Origin: Phoma sp. XZ068
Lineage: Eukaryota; Ascomycota; Dothideomycetes; Pleosporales; Didymellaceae
Assembly (NCBI GenBank): GCA_004835665.1
Contig: RBKR01000001.1
Span: 806,001-870,000, forward strand
Reading direction: 5' to 3'
Length of the DNA: 64,000 nucleotides
Shown: positions 22,608-34,605 of the stretch, piece after piece
How positions within the stretch are numbered: the first letter of the stretch is position 1
Layout: the number at the start of each line of letters is the position of its first letter
The notes under the pieces: model-generated
Database searches by the model: none
Seen by the model: the letters and a program-made list of their open reading frames with translations, nothing else
What the model was told of the DNA's origin: nothing
Position numbers and translations under genes: made by a program

Positions 22608-23621
22608 CTTCTGCCCGCATTTCTCGTTTATTACCTCGCTGAGCATGGGCCATATCGGAATTATGTCGAGATTTGTCTGCTGGTTGAGTCTCCACCAAAG
22701 CAACTCATGCCACCAGGTCAGTGTATATCACTAGAGTCCAAGGGTTATCGTCGTCATTGATATGCGCACATTTGGTGCGGTGTCGATGTACTATTGCGTT
22801 TCCTCATTTCACTATGTCAGTGTTCACACGGACGACATCACATCTTTAGGCCTCCTTTGCCGGAGGAAACATCTAAGCAGCGTCATGTACACGTATCTAG
22901 CCGACTTTCCTATCTTCCTTAGATTCATGGAATGCATCCAAAATGACAATTTCCATATCTGCCTCGTGATGCCATCTACAAAAAGGTTGGTCTTATGATC
23001 AGTATGGGACCCCATGCTGCAGGGTGAAATCGAAATTAGATGTCAGAGTCCAGAGCGTTGACGATGGAAAAGAACGCGACCGTTGAAATGAGCGGGATAG
23101 GGGTCTCGCCTAGCGTGATCTGCCCGAAGCAACTCCACCTGACTGTGACGTCAACGCCTTCACTCATCATTCCTCAGACCAGCTGACAGCTCCACAGAAG
23201 AAGGGTATGTATATGTTATATACACAGTTTCTTCGTTTTGCCATCATTGTTCATCTTTTAAGTCTCGGTCTGGCTAGGCGCGGACCGCAGTGGCGCGCTT
23301 CTTTAGCTGCAGCACGCGTCTTGAGGGATGCACTCTCGTCGAATTGTTATGGCAGCCGTCCCGTCTCCTAGCGCGTACACCTAACAGCGCCCACAACCAT
23401 GCGACACTTATATTGCGACACGTATAGACGCTGCCACCGCAGTGCTGCCATTTCTGAATCCTTCAAGGTCTGAAATCGAATCAGGTTCGCTGTTCTCGAG
23501 CATGAACAGCGCAAATCTCTGCCCATCTCCACCAGTGTGAGGTCATTGACAAGGATCGCGACCAGTTGGCCCTCCGCACCCTGCGACTGCTATTTTGAGC
23601 GCAACGGTTTTTATACTCGAC
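22608..23621. other. Intergenic stretch
   Basis: No gene is supported between two genes on the plus strand. A TA-rich stretch (around 23207-23222) lies about 400 bases before the next ATG. Confidence 0.55.
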
Positions 23622-25067
23622 ATGGCACAGATGGACTCCCGCCGCGTGTCTTTTGCTTCGACTAATATTGTATCCCCAGTACCATTGGCATCCTTCGCTA
23701 CTGCAAACACAGTTGCCAGCCGCTCGCTCACACGTTCCGAATCTATCATGGCCAGCAGACCCAAGAGCATGCCCGACTTCTCTGCCCTCATGGACGCTTC
23801 CATACCACTGTTTGAGAGCAGGACAAATGCCAGGAGGAGCACTTCGCCAGAGCGGAAGTCACCAGAGAGAGGAGAGAGGGCTGCAGGACACTCGCGCAAG
23901 AAGCCGAGCATGTCGCTAGCTCAAGGACTGATCATCAATGGCGAGCTGCACCCGCCCAAGTCACCCTACAGGCAGACCCATAGTCGAGGGAGTCAAGAGA
24001 GCGGAACCAATGGAACGGACAAAGGCGAAGAGAGCCTGTTCTATGCATATGCGTTGAAGGTACGTGAAACAGTCCAACACTATAGCGAAGCTGCTGACAT
24101 GACGTGGTAGAGCGACTATGCGAACTCGCCTCCCTATCTCCTCACATTCGCAACCTCGGACATCTGCACACTGTGGTGGTCGCTTGTGCAGCGCGAATAC
24201 CCCGAGTCCACACGCCCGGGCGCTCAGCTCTTCGTACTTAAGACGGACGACATGCAGGCCATACAGGATGATCCCAAGTTCTTAGAGTTGCGCAGCAAGT
24301 GGTTCTTCACCTCGCAAGACAGATCTAACTGCGCTACACCCGTCATCCCATTGCAAGGTGCGACCGGACACCTCGTTGCGAGGTCACTACCCCAACCTGA
24401 ACCGGCAGTCGAGAAGCAGGCAAATTCTTCCGTCGATGCCCTGGCTGAGAAGCTGGAACGACTGTCGTCGGTAGTAGAGAGCAGTGCTGAACATATCCAC
24501 GCTCTTTCGGTTGCCCAATCCGCCGGGCTTCAACGCATGCAGGAGATCAACGAGAGTAACAGCACCCAGATCAAAGCCCTTGCCGAATCGCAAGCGAAGC
24601 TGCAATCTCTTATTGACCAGAATGCATCACACTACATCGCACTGTCAAACACATCTTTCAACTCACATGAGCAAGTCAAAGACGTCTTGCAAACAACAAC
24701 CGCCCAGATCCAAAGCCTGAGCGGCAGCCAAGTCCAGCTGGCGCAGACCTGCAAAGCAATGATGCGCAGCATCGAGAGCCTTAGCACTTCAATCGAACAC
24801 ATCGGCGCTGCCACACCACCAGCAGTACCTGCTTCAGAAGTATCAAGTATGCAGTCCACCCCACCGCCATCGTTTTCAAGCGCCATGGCAAACAGAATCA
24901 GCCCTGCACCCAGGAAGTTGAACCGCCGCATCCGAGGCGTGTGGTATGAATACGATAACTCGGAGCCGAGAGGCCAGCCGAGGAAACTCGCTCCTGCACC
25001 TGATATTGGAGCGACGAAGACTCCTACGACGCCACCGAGGACGCCCAGGAAGCTTGCGCAGACCTGA
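23622..25067 (+). CDS. Hypothetical coiled-coil protein
   Basis: Two exons, 23622-24059 and 24111-25067, 464 aa, with a 51-base GT-AG intron. The start is the ATG at 23622 (MAQMDSRRVSF); an upstream extension begins with TTG. The first ~140 residues are Ser/Arg/Pro-rich and probably disordered. Then a compact segment follows, SDYANSPPYLLTFATSDICTLWWSLVQREYPE, rich in aromatics. From about residue 240 to 345 there is a long helical, coiled-coil-like stretch in which a short unit (HIHAL, QIKAL, HYIAL, QIQSL) recurs every 21-25 residues. The tail is proline and basic-rich (TKTPTTPPRTPRKLAQT). I recognise no family. The conserved middle segment and the coiled coil suggest a structural or scaffold role, but that is inference. 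Confidence 0.75.
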
Positions 25068-25358
25068 GTAATGATTTAATGAAAGAAAATATTCTCCGTT
25101 AATTGACCTCACTGAACCCTGTATGTGATAACGAACTAAATCTCTGCCAATATCAAAGCCATCGCAGTTTCACAATTCGACTGGGAACCTCATTGTTGAC
25201 AGCCCCAAGGAGCGTAGCAGGAAGTAGAGCATGTTGGTGTGAAAATTGCACAGATCTAGGACGAGGACGTTCCCAACCGAAACAAGTCAACCTCACGTCC
25301 AGATTTTGCCACAACTGAACAGTAGATGGTTATTTGATAGCATTCGTTGTCTCTATGT

Positions 25359-26236
25359 CTAGGGCAGGACGTAGCCGCCATCAATCAGGTAATCACTCCC
25401 CGTAACATACGAACTCGCATTCGACGCGAGGAACAAAAATACGCCCTTAATCTCCCTCGTATCACCCTGTCTCCCCAACGGAATCATCCTCAACCCCTCT
25501 GTAATCACCTTCGGCCCAGCTCCCATCTTCGTATCGAAAAACCCAGGCGACACGATGTTCACCCTCGCAAACTCCCTCCACTCACGCGCTAGCGACTTAC
25601 CCATATGCGTGATAAACGCCTTGCTGCCGTTGTAAATCGGCTGGTCAACAGGCACATTTACAATATGGCTCGAAATGGAGCCCGTCAGGATCAAGTTTCC
25701 GAAGCCCTGGCGCTTGAAGATCTGGCCTGCGTATTTGGCGCAGTACACAGGGCCGTCGACATTGACGGCCATGAGGTTGCGGTACGCATCGAGAGTTTGC
25801 TCAAGCAGGGGCTGCGAGTCGCCGGTTCCTGCGTTGGCGACGAAGACGTCGAGCTGTCCGAAGTCGGCGACGACGGCGTCGAGGGTTGATTGCACGGCCG
25901 AGGGGTCGGTGATGTTGACGCTGTAGGCTTTTGTTTTGACGTTGTGTTCTGTCGCGAGGCGCTGGGCGCGCTTCTCCGCCTCGGGGTTTCTGGGTGTGTT
26001 AGTGATTGGTGAAGATGGTGGGGAGATGAAACGGACGAGTTGTACCACAGCGCAACGTTACCGCCTGCTTCAGCCATGGCGTCTGCAACGGCACCGCCAA
26101 TGCCTTCCGCGGCGCCCGTGACGACGATGACCTTGCCCTTCATGCTGAATTGCTCGAGTACGTTTGTTGGCCCTGATGGCACTGGCTTAGGGAAGCCTGG
26201 CCGGGGTGTTTGGCATTCTTCGATTGACATAGACAT
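25359..26236 (-). CDS. Short-chain dehydrogenase/reductase, mannitol dehydrogenase / sorbose reductase type
   Basis: Two exons, 26236-26037 and 25989-25359, 276 aa; the 47-base intron has a GTCCGT donor and joins WYNS to NPEAEKRAQ. Glycine motif TGAAEGIG is at 40-47, the NAG motif (VANAGTG) near 118-121, the catalytic Ser near 171, and Y-x-x-x-K at Tyr186 and Lys190 (IYNGSK). The C-terminus [12 protein letters not shown] is the usual SDR end. The opening [21 protein letters not shown] and the ALWYNSN block after it are those of the fungal NADP-dependent mannitol dehydrogenase/sorbose reductase group, cytosolic enzymes that interconvert hexitols and ketoses. The exact substrate is inferred only from this likeness. 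Two ATGs (26236 and 26230) lie close together; the first was taken. Confidence 0.9.
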
Positions 26237-26851
26237 GTTTGCGGTGTTGTGTAAATTCTTGTTACAAACAATGAATACTGTATGTCTAGGACACTTGCAA
26301 GATATACGCAACAATTAAAAACTTTCAAAGGAGGAGAGTCGACCGAGCCAGAATTTAGCGAGACGGGTCTCGTCCGATCAGCATGCGGCTCTTAAGGCAC
26401 GCAGCCAGGCCCGGGGGTCGGCGACGTCACCGACGAGACGTTTGCTTGGTGTCGCGGGGCGAGAAAGGACGACTGTCGTCCGATGGCCGGGCGGGCTGCC
26501 GTTTCTAGGGTTGAAGTGGGGTTGGTGTGGGGTTGACTGGTGCTCGGCTTACCTTCCACCGCCCAAATGCAACGACAATGTCTACTGCACATATAAACAC
26601 CGAAGCACATCCAATTGGCATGGTATCGCCGCACAATACGAGAGCCGCGTTACCAAGGGTGCAACGTGTGCTGCAGTGCTGTAGACTCGACAGCTCTGAT
26701 ATTACCAACTGGAATGAACCTTCCGGCCATTTTTTCTTGACACGTCAATACAGGTAAGAATCGTGAGTATCCATAGCATAGAAGAGTTATTTATACGGCA
26801 AGTCGAAGTTCTGATGTGTTATTCGAGTTACATCATGTTGAAAGCTGAATT
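26237..26851. other. Intergenic stretch
   Basis: This lies between the start of the SDR gene and the stop of the third MFS gene, both on the minus strand. No gene is supported. Confidence 0.55.
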
Positions 26852-29042
26852 CTACTCCGCCTTGTTCCTCTCCTTCTCCCTTTCCCTATCTCTCACCCCA
26901 TTACCATTACTGTTACCATTGACACTGCTCTCTTCACTCCCCGCACTCTCTCCATCCCTCTTCTTATCCTGCATAATATCCGGCGACGGCGCAAACTTGC
27001 TCTTCGCCCTGATCTTCTTCCCATAGAGGTAGAAGAAGATGGGCATCGGGGCCAGCAAGACGGCCACACAGCCAATCAACGTACTCGCCCACTGGATACC
27101 CATGCCTTCAAACATCTGCGTGGCGAATAGAGGGAAGATGCCGCCGAAGATGGACCGCATGAAGGTATTGGCAGCGATGGCAGACGCAGCAAACATCAGG
27201 TAAGCGTCGACGATATAGTTCAGTAGGGACAAGAAGATACTGAAGATTCCGAAGCCAGTAAACAGGCCACTCAGAACAGGCACGATCCAGTGGACGGTAC
27301 CAGCATGGCCACTCCAGCCGAACCAAAATAAGCCACCAGAGAACAGCACGCCGCCGATCATAGAGATGGGGAGTCGCCATTCTGGAACAGGGATGTTGTT
27401 GTTAGCTTTGAGTTTCTTGACGTAACGCGGGTTTGTGAGGACAACGACGACGAAGGCAATCAGTTCGCCAAGTATCATGCCAAAGTAGGCGAGGCCGGAG
27501 ACGCCAGAGGACCAGCCGTAGACTCCTTGGAAGACGAGAGCGTATGCCGTCAGAACTGTTTTTGGTTAGCAAGTGCTCCTTTGGTATGTATAAAGGGAGT
27601 AGCTTACATAGATACAGAAGCCCGTAAATGAAAGACATATAGATGGTGATGAGCAAGACGATTGGCTCGGTAAAGAGGATCCGCATTGGCCTGCTGACGT
27701 TCTTGATGATCAATTCCTTGAAATCGACTTCGATTTCCTCCTGCTTGGCGTGGATACCCCAGTTCTTCGTCCGTCTTCTCAGCTCAGCAGCCTTGTTGAT
27801 CAGCACTACAGGTGGATATGTCTCCTCGAGGAAGAACAGCAGAAGCCCAAATGTCAAGAAACCCATGAACGAACTGATGTACATCGTCCATCGCCAGCCA
27901 AGGAAACTTTCGGTGATGAAACCACCAATGAAGGGCGCCATAAGAGGTCCCATGAAAACGGTGGCAGAGAAGACGGCGACAGCAAGACCACGGACCTCGT
28001 TGCTGAACATGTCTGCGAACACGGCAGCTACAATAGCGAGAGGCGACGAGCCGCACAGGCCGGAGAAGAAACGGCAGATCATGATAGTTTGGATGTCCTT
28101 GGCTACAGCAACGGCAATGGTGAATATGGAAAAGCCAAACGCCGCGATGACAAGCGGTGGACGACGGCCGTACAGCTCGGAGATAGGAGCCCACATTAAC
28201 GGCCCAAAAGCATATCCAAAGACAAATAGACTGGTGCCTAGTGTGCCTACTTCTCTGCCGACGCCGAATTCAGCGGCAACGGGGCGTGTTGCGCTGGAGA
28301 AGATGGATGAGCCCATACTAGCACTCAGCGCGTCAAAAGCAAGCATGACGCCCATGAGCAGCTTCTTCTTGGTGGTCCAGTTTTGCGCGTGCAGTGGGTC
28401 ATCGTGGCCATCGAATTCCACAACATACTCCTCCCGGTCTGGCAGCGGTGGGGGAAAGGGCTTGCCTGCCCCCAGGCTGGGCAGCGGCTTCTCAGTCTTG
28501 CGGCGCGTGAGTGTCCGTGTAATGCGCGAGGGCACGTCCGAGGCACCGACTGTGCCGGCATGCTGGCTGCGGTGTGTTTCAATGCGTGTCAGAGCTACGG
28601 GGTGTCGTTCGGTGGGGTGTCGCTGCAGGATAGTCCCGCTGGACTGCTGCGTCGAATCGGTGAAGCCGCGCGGGCGTGTGTTGGTCGAGCGGGCGGTGCG
28701 GATTTCTTCCAGGCGGGCGCCCTGTGCAGTGCTGCGCGAGCTGGACGAGCTGGACGACGATGACGTTGTCTGGCGCGAGAGAGGTGCCACTTCCTCTTCG
28801 TTCTTTCCGCGCACGGGCGATGCCAGAGGCTCTTCATGTGCCTCTATTGCCCCTTCGATATGCTCCTCAGTCACGGACCGCCCGTGCGCTTCTGCGTTGC
28901 GCACAATCTCTTCGTACGTAGGGTCGCGCCCGTGGCGCTCGTAGTACTCGCGGCGAAACTGCCGGTTGGGGTCCCATTGCGTAAAGCGGTCGGGCGAAGC
29001 GTCCGCCTCGTTGCGCAGCACCACCAGATCTGAGTCCTGCAT
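26852..29042 (-). CDS. MFS transporter with long N-terminal tail (DHA1, polyamine/multidrug type)
   Basis: Two exons, 29042-27608 and 27555-26852, 712 aa, one 52-base GT-AG intron that joins FIYGLLYL to FLTAYALVFQGVYG. About 215 hydrophilic residues precede the transporter, including a nine-serine run and Arg-rich stretches; the tail ends at the DDPLHAQNW motif that marks the start of the DHA1 core. Twelve membrane segments follow with APISELYGRRPP (loop 2-3 signature) and ATVFMGPLMAPFIGGFI (helix 5 motif). The C-terminal tail is highly charged. The length is above the usual 500-600 aa, but TPO1/FLU1-like polyamine and drug exporters often have such long phosphorylatable tails. It probably acts in the plasma membrane; the substrate is unknown. 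Confidence 0.9.
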
Positions 29043-29741
29043 GGTGTCTGCGATTCCTTCTCTTCTTCACGTTGCAATTGCTGCAAGAAAGGCGAGTCGC
29101 AAGAAAATAAACAGTGCCGTGGTCAATTCTGCGGCGCTGACGTCGCTGGTCGGCGGATGCGTGGGTACTAACGTGCACCGGTGTGCCGTAGTGTGTTGCT
29201 TGTCGGTATCCAGGTGCGGTAGTTCGCGATACCCGTACAACGATGTCAATTGCTATCGTTGACAATATGCTTTCTTTGCAGAGCTTGCAGTGCGGCCATG
29301 ATGCCTATAGCTTCAACGCAGCCGGCCGCGCTTTGTGTCGGCGCTGGAAAATTTATTTGTTTGCGACCGAGCGTGCACCCAACAACCCTATCGTCATAAT
29401 TGATACGACCAAGTCCACAGCATTATCGTGCCGGTGCTCCGTGAGTAAGCATCTGGGAGCCGGTGCTAGCAGTGACCGGTAAGCACTCCTTGGCTCGCAA
29501 TTGGCTGTTCGTGAGGATAAGAGTTATCGTTCGGCGCGGAAAACGATATCGTAGTGACGTCATTGCGCTAAAACATCAACAGACGGGTACACTGTTGGCT
29601 AGGTAAGCATGCTGTAGTCACTGTCACCCCTTGTATACGAAATTTCTCAGCGACAGTAATATCAGTGGTGTATGCAGTACGTTGTTTCAGGAGTCATTTC
29701 GTCGTCTGCTGCAGCACAGCTACGTGTCTGCTCTGGCGAAC
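29043..29741. other. Intergenic stretch
   Basis: The upstream region of the MFS gene and the 3' flank of the beta-lactamase-like gene. No gene is supported. Confidence 0.55.
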
Positions 29742-31123
29742 TCACGCCTTGAATCTCTTCACCATCTCCTTCTGGAACACCTTTTGAAGATGAACTGACT
29801 TCGCCTCCCCCATCGGAAACAACTGCGTAGCATAGATTCCGCAGGTTCCACCCTTTCTATCAATCCACCACTTGAGGTTGGGTCCTCCCACCCACTGCAA
29901 CCACGGTGACTCAAACCCATCGTCGCTTTTATGAAGGCCAATCAACCCACCAAGACTTTGATCCCAGTCTCCAGCTCCTGGGCTTCCAAGAACAGCCTCA
30001 CCTGGTATAAAAATCTTCGCCAGATCTGGCACAGAAAGATTGTTGTGTAGGGAAGCTTTTGAGGTGGTTGATAAAGAAGGCGTGAACAGAAGTTCCACGC
30101 TCTGGCTTGTGAGAAGCCTACCATCATTGCGGAGAATAGACTTCAGCAATTTGAGATAGTCCTCAACCGTTCCAAACAGCCCCGCTCCGCCATAGTCATC
30201 CTTCGTATCTACCGGCTGTTTGAGCGCTGAATTGGTCGGGTCGACATCCGCGAGAGGCCCATCGGGCGACAATCGGACTGAGAGCGGCATCAGTCGTTGT
30301 CGGATGTTATTATGTGATACATGAAAAGATGTATTCTCCATCCCAAGTATGTAAAAGATGTTTCGCCGCATGTACGCCTCGAGTGTACATGCGTTTGCGC
30401 GCGCGACCATGAGCCCTGCGACGTCGAGACCAGGGCCATACGCAAATCCAGTACCAGGCTCAAAGACCAGTGGTTCAACAAAGCACTCTGAGATTGGACT
30501 GCGCATAGACTGCCACTCCTCACCACGCGACTGTCGCCATTGCAGAAGTGGAGGCATGAAGTCGTAGGTAAGGCCACTCGTGTGGTTGAGTAGACGTCTG
30601 AGAGTGATCCTCTCCTTTGCCGGTGTCAATATGGGGCTGCCATCCTTATCGAACGAGAGTACTTCAGCGGTCGACCATTCCGGAAGCAGGCGGTCCATAT
30701 CAGCTGTTGAATCTAGCGAGAAGAGGCCACGCTCGACGCATTGCATCACTGCAGTGGTTGTTGCCAGCTTGACACATGAAGCGAGCCACATGACCGTCTG
30801 CGGCGATACTGCAGGCGAAGAATCGACCTGTACAGTGCCATATGCGGTAAGGTAGTCTGGAGCATCTGCAGCCTGTCAGTCGATCGCACAGAGAACCCCA
30901 CACATGACTTCGAGCCTCAAGAATCTAGTCAAGCGTGAGCACCTAATCTCTAGTAACGGCTTTCTGAGCTACTGGTCTCCGTGTTCGCCCCGATTAAGGA
31001 CAGTAGAAACATCGTCTCACCATCTCTAATCGAAGCTGCAGCAAGTGCGACTCCAGGTAGAAGTCGTTCAGGGCCTGGTTGCACAGCTTGTTGGAATGTC
31101 TCTGCAAAACCCACGGACGACAT
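29742..31123 (-). CDS. Beta-lactamase-fold serine hydrolase (transesterase/esterase-like)
   Basis: Two exons, 31123-31021 and 30865-29742, 408 aa, joined across a 155-base intron (GTGAGA to CTGCAG). The catalytic S-x-x-K is SCVK at Ser64-Lys67, in the context MWLASCVKLATT. A second block is RLLNHTSGLTYDF, typical of class C beta-lactamase-like proteins. The tyrosine motif is Y177 in FAYGPGLDVAGLM, with Gly-Pro where Asn normally stands. A C-terminal GG block (WVGGPNLKWWIDRKGGTCGIY) corresponds to the KTG-like strand. There is no signal peptide, so the protein is probably intracellular, as in the LovD-like acyltransferases and esterases of fungal secondary metabolism; the actual substrate is unknown. 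The start ATG at 31123 follows a region open only from a TTG. Confidence 0.85.
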
Positions 31124-33054
31124 GTTTGCCGATAGACTCAAAGTCTGTTAAGTGGGGTGGCACAAAGAACGTGGATGCACTGACTTTAGTATGTACATCA
31201 TATCGATATGACCATCTCCAAGGCGGTGTTGCTGAGGTGAGACGCATTGGTACCCGTGAGATAAGCTGTGGGCCTGAACCGTAGTCTAGCGCTAAGCTGT
31301 ATGCAGCTATGTTGACTCGACGCCGCACGTGTCACTTTCGTGGCATTGCTGGCATCTGTCAAATATTCAACCCATTACCTTCACTCATAAACAGCGTTGA
31401 ACCATGCAGTTGTAAATCACGAGAATATCGATACGCGGAAACCACCCAAGGCAGCTCACTCCCGTTTTTGGCTCCCGCAGCGGCCGAATAACAGTACCGA
31501 AGCTCCGCAATTGCGTGACGCGATCCAGTTGGGCGTCCCGTGCTGCATGTCATCTTGTGCACGATGCCCGCTGTGCTTTGGTTAAGGTTCCCTGGTTGAC
31601 GTTCCCTGGTCTCTACAGCTGAACAAAGAGCGGGTGCCCAAATTGCATTGCGATTCACGGGTAGCGCATATCTTAAGGTTCTCTGACAGCCACGGGGACA
31701 GCGGTAACCTGGTTGACTTGTAAGCACCTGCATAAGCTCGCTTTAATGCGGTCCATTGGGAGCTTAACTTGCATTTTTTTATTGGCTTGAGAAGCTAAAA
31801 AGTCGCCGAGCTTTGCAATTGAGCTGGAAGATACATGTGATGTACCTAGATCAACGTACTGCCAGGCTCAATACCACCGCGCAGTCCGCCCTTGATCTGC
31901 AATTGCTTTCCACGTGGTTTGCTCAAACGGAATCTAACGGGATTGCGCCAGCCGTGATCGACGGTAACTTGATCCAATTCTGTGACTGCTTGTATGAAAT
32001 GAGTGGAACTCGAGACTAGGCAGTAATGTGTACCTTAATTGCGGAAAGCAAGACGAACGAATTCTGGGCCGGTCCGACCGTCTCCCGTCGGCAATGTTGC
32101 TGTCGCGGCCAGTGCAATGCAGTTTGTAGTGCTTCATGACTTATTAAGGTTCTCCGCGCTGTTTTACCGCCAAACTTCACACGGTTAGGACCGACCGTAT
32201 CCCTGGTAGCAATCACCCCGTCATCCTCAAAACATGTCATCTTGCATCGACGACTTTTCGATGACTTGCCTTGTTAACATGAAAGCAATACGCCACCGAT
32301 CTTGTTGCCATGAATTCCAGTTATGTGTGTGATAATGCTGATCATGTAGGTCGCGTCCACTGAATGAACTTTTAATTCGCTCACCGTCGCTCTAGCTGTT
32401 ACCACACCCTGTCAAAAACGTGACAGCCTGCGTTAGCTGTGAGAGGCTCTGCGATTACGAATCTTAGTGGCCTGAGAGCTTGGATCATGTTTTTGGGTCG
32501 CTTAGTAGTCTTATGAGCTGACAAAACTGGGCAGTCTACGACATAGTGATCCAACAACTGAGACGTTCTCGACGCGACGGTTGGGGTCTTTCTGTGGTAG
32601 CCGCGAACTACTCTGCCGCATTTGGCATCCTTGTTGGAGCGCTTCTTGCATCTCCCAGAACGTGGAATGAATTCTGCATGTTAACCGGCAGCGCTCGAAA
32701 TCAACTTTTGCTGTCGCGATTGAAGTTGTGATGCCGCATGATCGAAACTATGTCTCGTATGTCGTCTTCTTGCGGACGTGCATCACTGGGCTAATCCCGT
32801 ATCGACCTGAAGCGCATTGGCTGAAACTCTCGTTCAACTGTGGGAGAAGAATGAACTGATGCAGCCTTGCTATCCACCCGCGCCCCCACATGCCCAGACG
32901 CCATAGTGCCGTCTCCACCAGCCACGGTGCAGCCACGGCGCATTTACGGCAGGCATTCCCTACTTTGGAGACCCTTAATATCCCTCTTATTGCCTTCATT
33001 TATTTTGTACGACTACAAGCTGTATAGGATACCAATTCCATCGTCGACACCAAA
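31124..33054. other. Gene-poor intergenic stretch of 1.9 kb
   Basis: No conserved gene. Open frames up to 124 codons at 31359-31733 (-) are not recognisable. The stretch separates two divergent genes and may hold both promoters. Confidence 0.5.
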
Positions 33055-34605
33055 ATGCCAGGCGGAATCCACGCTCCGGTGGAGGAGATGTTGAAATGGC
33101 CCACACCGAACTACACCAACCCAGTTCTCAGACCAAACACTATCTTAGTGATGGCTTGTGTACTTGGTCCTGTTACCTTTGTCATATTGATGGCTCGGCT
33201 CTGGGTCAGATTGTACTATCAACGCAACGCAGGTTGGGACGATTGGCTCGTGGTACCTGGCACTGTAAACTATACATCACAGTTTTGCAACATACATCAT
33301 GTTAACGGATTTCAGATTCTCACAATCATGATCACCGTCATCTTTCCTTTGGGTGAGTCTATCTTTCCACCTTTAGTTACCAACTAACTCATAGTAGCAA
33401 CCGCAACCGGATTCGAGAGGCATATTTGGGATACTAACCTCTTTAAAGCCCCCGAGAAGGTGGTCATCTCTCGGAAATACATCCTTGCCATATTATGCAT
33501 CTTTTCACTTGCATCTGGTCTTGTCAAGATCTCCATCCTACTATTCTATCGTCGCCTATCCACCCGAGTCGTCTCGAAGCGATTTCGTTGGGCAACCTGG
33601 CTCACTATCGGGTTTATCGCTTCATCTACCATTGCTTTCACGCTCGCACCTGTCTTCGGCTGTAATCCGATCTCTGCATTCTGGGACCAGGTAAACTATC
33701 TCAAGTTGATCAAAGGATACGAATACCACTGTTTCGACGAAGGAGCAGATGTGTTCGCTGCGAGCGTCATCTCCACGATCCAAGACTTGATCACTGCCGT
33801 ACTGCCGACTTTCTTGTACTGGAATCTCCGCATTCCAATGCGTCAAAAGATAGCCCTGTTCGGTATCTTTGCTATCGGGTATGGTGTGGCCATCCTGGGT
33901 GCCATGCGTGCCTACTATACCTGGAACGTCTACTACGAGACATACGATGTTACTTGGCATACATATGATGTTTTCATCGTCACTATGCTCGAGCTGCACG
34001 TTGGCTGCTTTTGCGCCAATGCACCAACTCTCAAGGTCTTTTTCAAGCACTTCTTCCAAGAGACTCTGACTTCAAGCGCCAAGCGATCGAACGCATCTGG
34101 ACAGAGGAAGGAGCTCTACGGCACACAATCCAGCAAATCATCAGCGAGTATGCTCAAGGAGAGATTTTCCGTCTTTTTCTCTAAAGGCAACAGCACACAT
34201 AGCAGGGACGGCTACTTGTCCGGGTCACACGGAGACGTTACTGTCGACGCACTTGGTGGCGTTCAAGTCCGCAAGAGTATTCATGTCATTAATGACCCGG
34301 CAGACCCCAACGTCGTTGATCCCGTTTGCCGTGACCTGCGGAAATCTGCAGATACCACGGACATGCAGTACTACGATGATATCGAGATGGGTCACTACGC
34401 TACGGGGCCAAACTCGCATGATACCTGGGAGGAAAGAACGATCGAGGCGCTACCAGCCATGCCTCAAGCGGCCAGGTCGCCGCGATCGATGAAGTCGTTC
34501 GTACCTTTTCACCACCAGAATCGGTTGCAGCAGTCATCAACTGATCCTGGACGGCCAATACCAGCGACAATCGCGGAAGAGGGGCATGACACTGGGTCGC
34601 GCTGA
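33055..34605 (+). CDS. Pth11-like / fungal rhodopsin-domain integral membrane protein
   Basis: Three exons, 33055-33264, 33316-33352 and 33398-34605, 484 aa. The 37-base middle exon is supported by frame and by the conserved series DDWLVVPGT-ILTIMITVIFPLA-TATGFERHIWD. About seven hydrophobic segments span residues 28-290. Family signatures are GWDDWL, RHIWD, YILAILCIFSLASGLVKISILLFYRR, and the final loop before the cytosolic tail (LELHVGCFCANAPTLKVFFKHFF). This is the fungal group often annotated Rhodopsin-domain or SAT4-like integral membrane proteins, related to Pth11-type receptors. The tail (about 170 residues) is polar with many Ser and Thr. The role may be surface sensing, but no ligand is known. 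The first intron is 51 bases long with no stop, so an intron-retained form would also be readable. Confidence 0.87.

Noticed and set aside
27643..28944. 433-codon open frame on the plus strand
   Set aside because: It lies antisense to the third MFS gene, whose translation shows conserved transporter motifs. The plus frame is a shadow of its codon bias.
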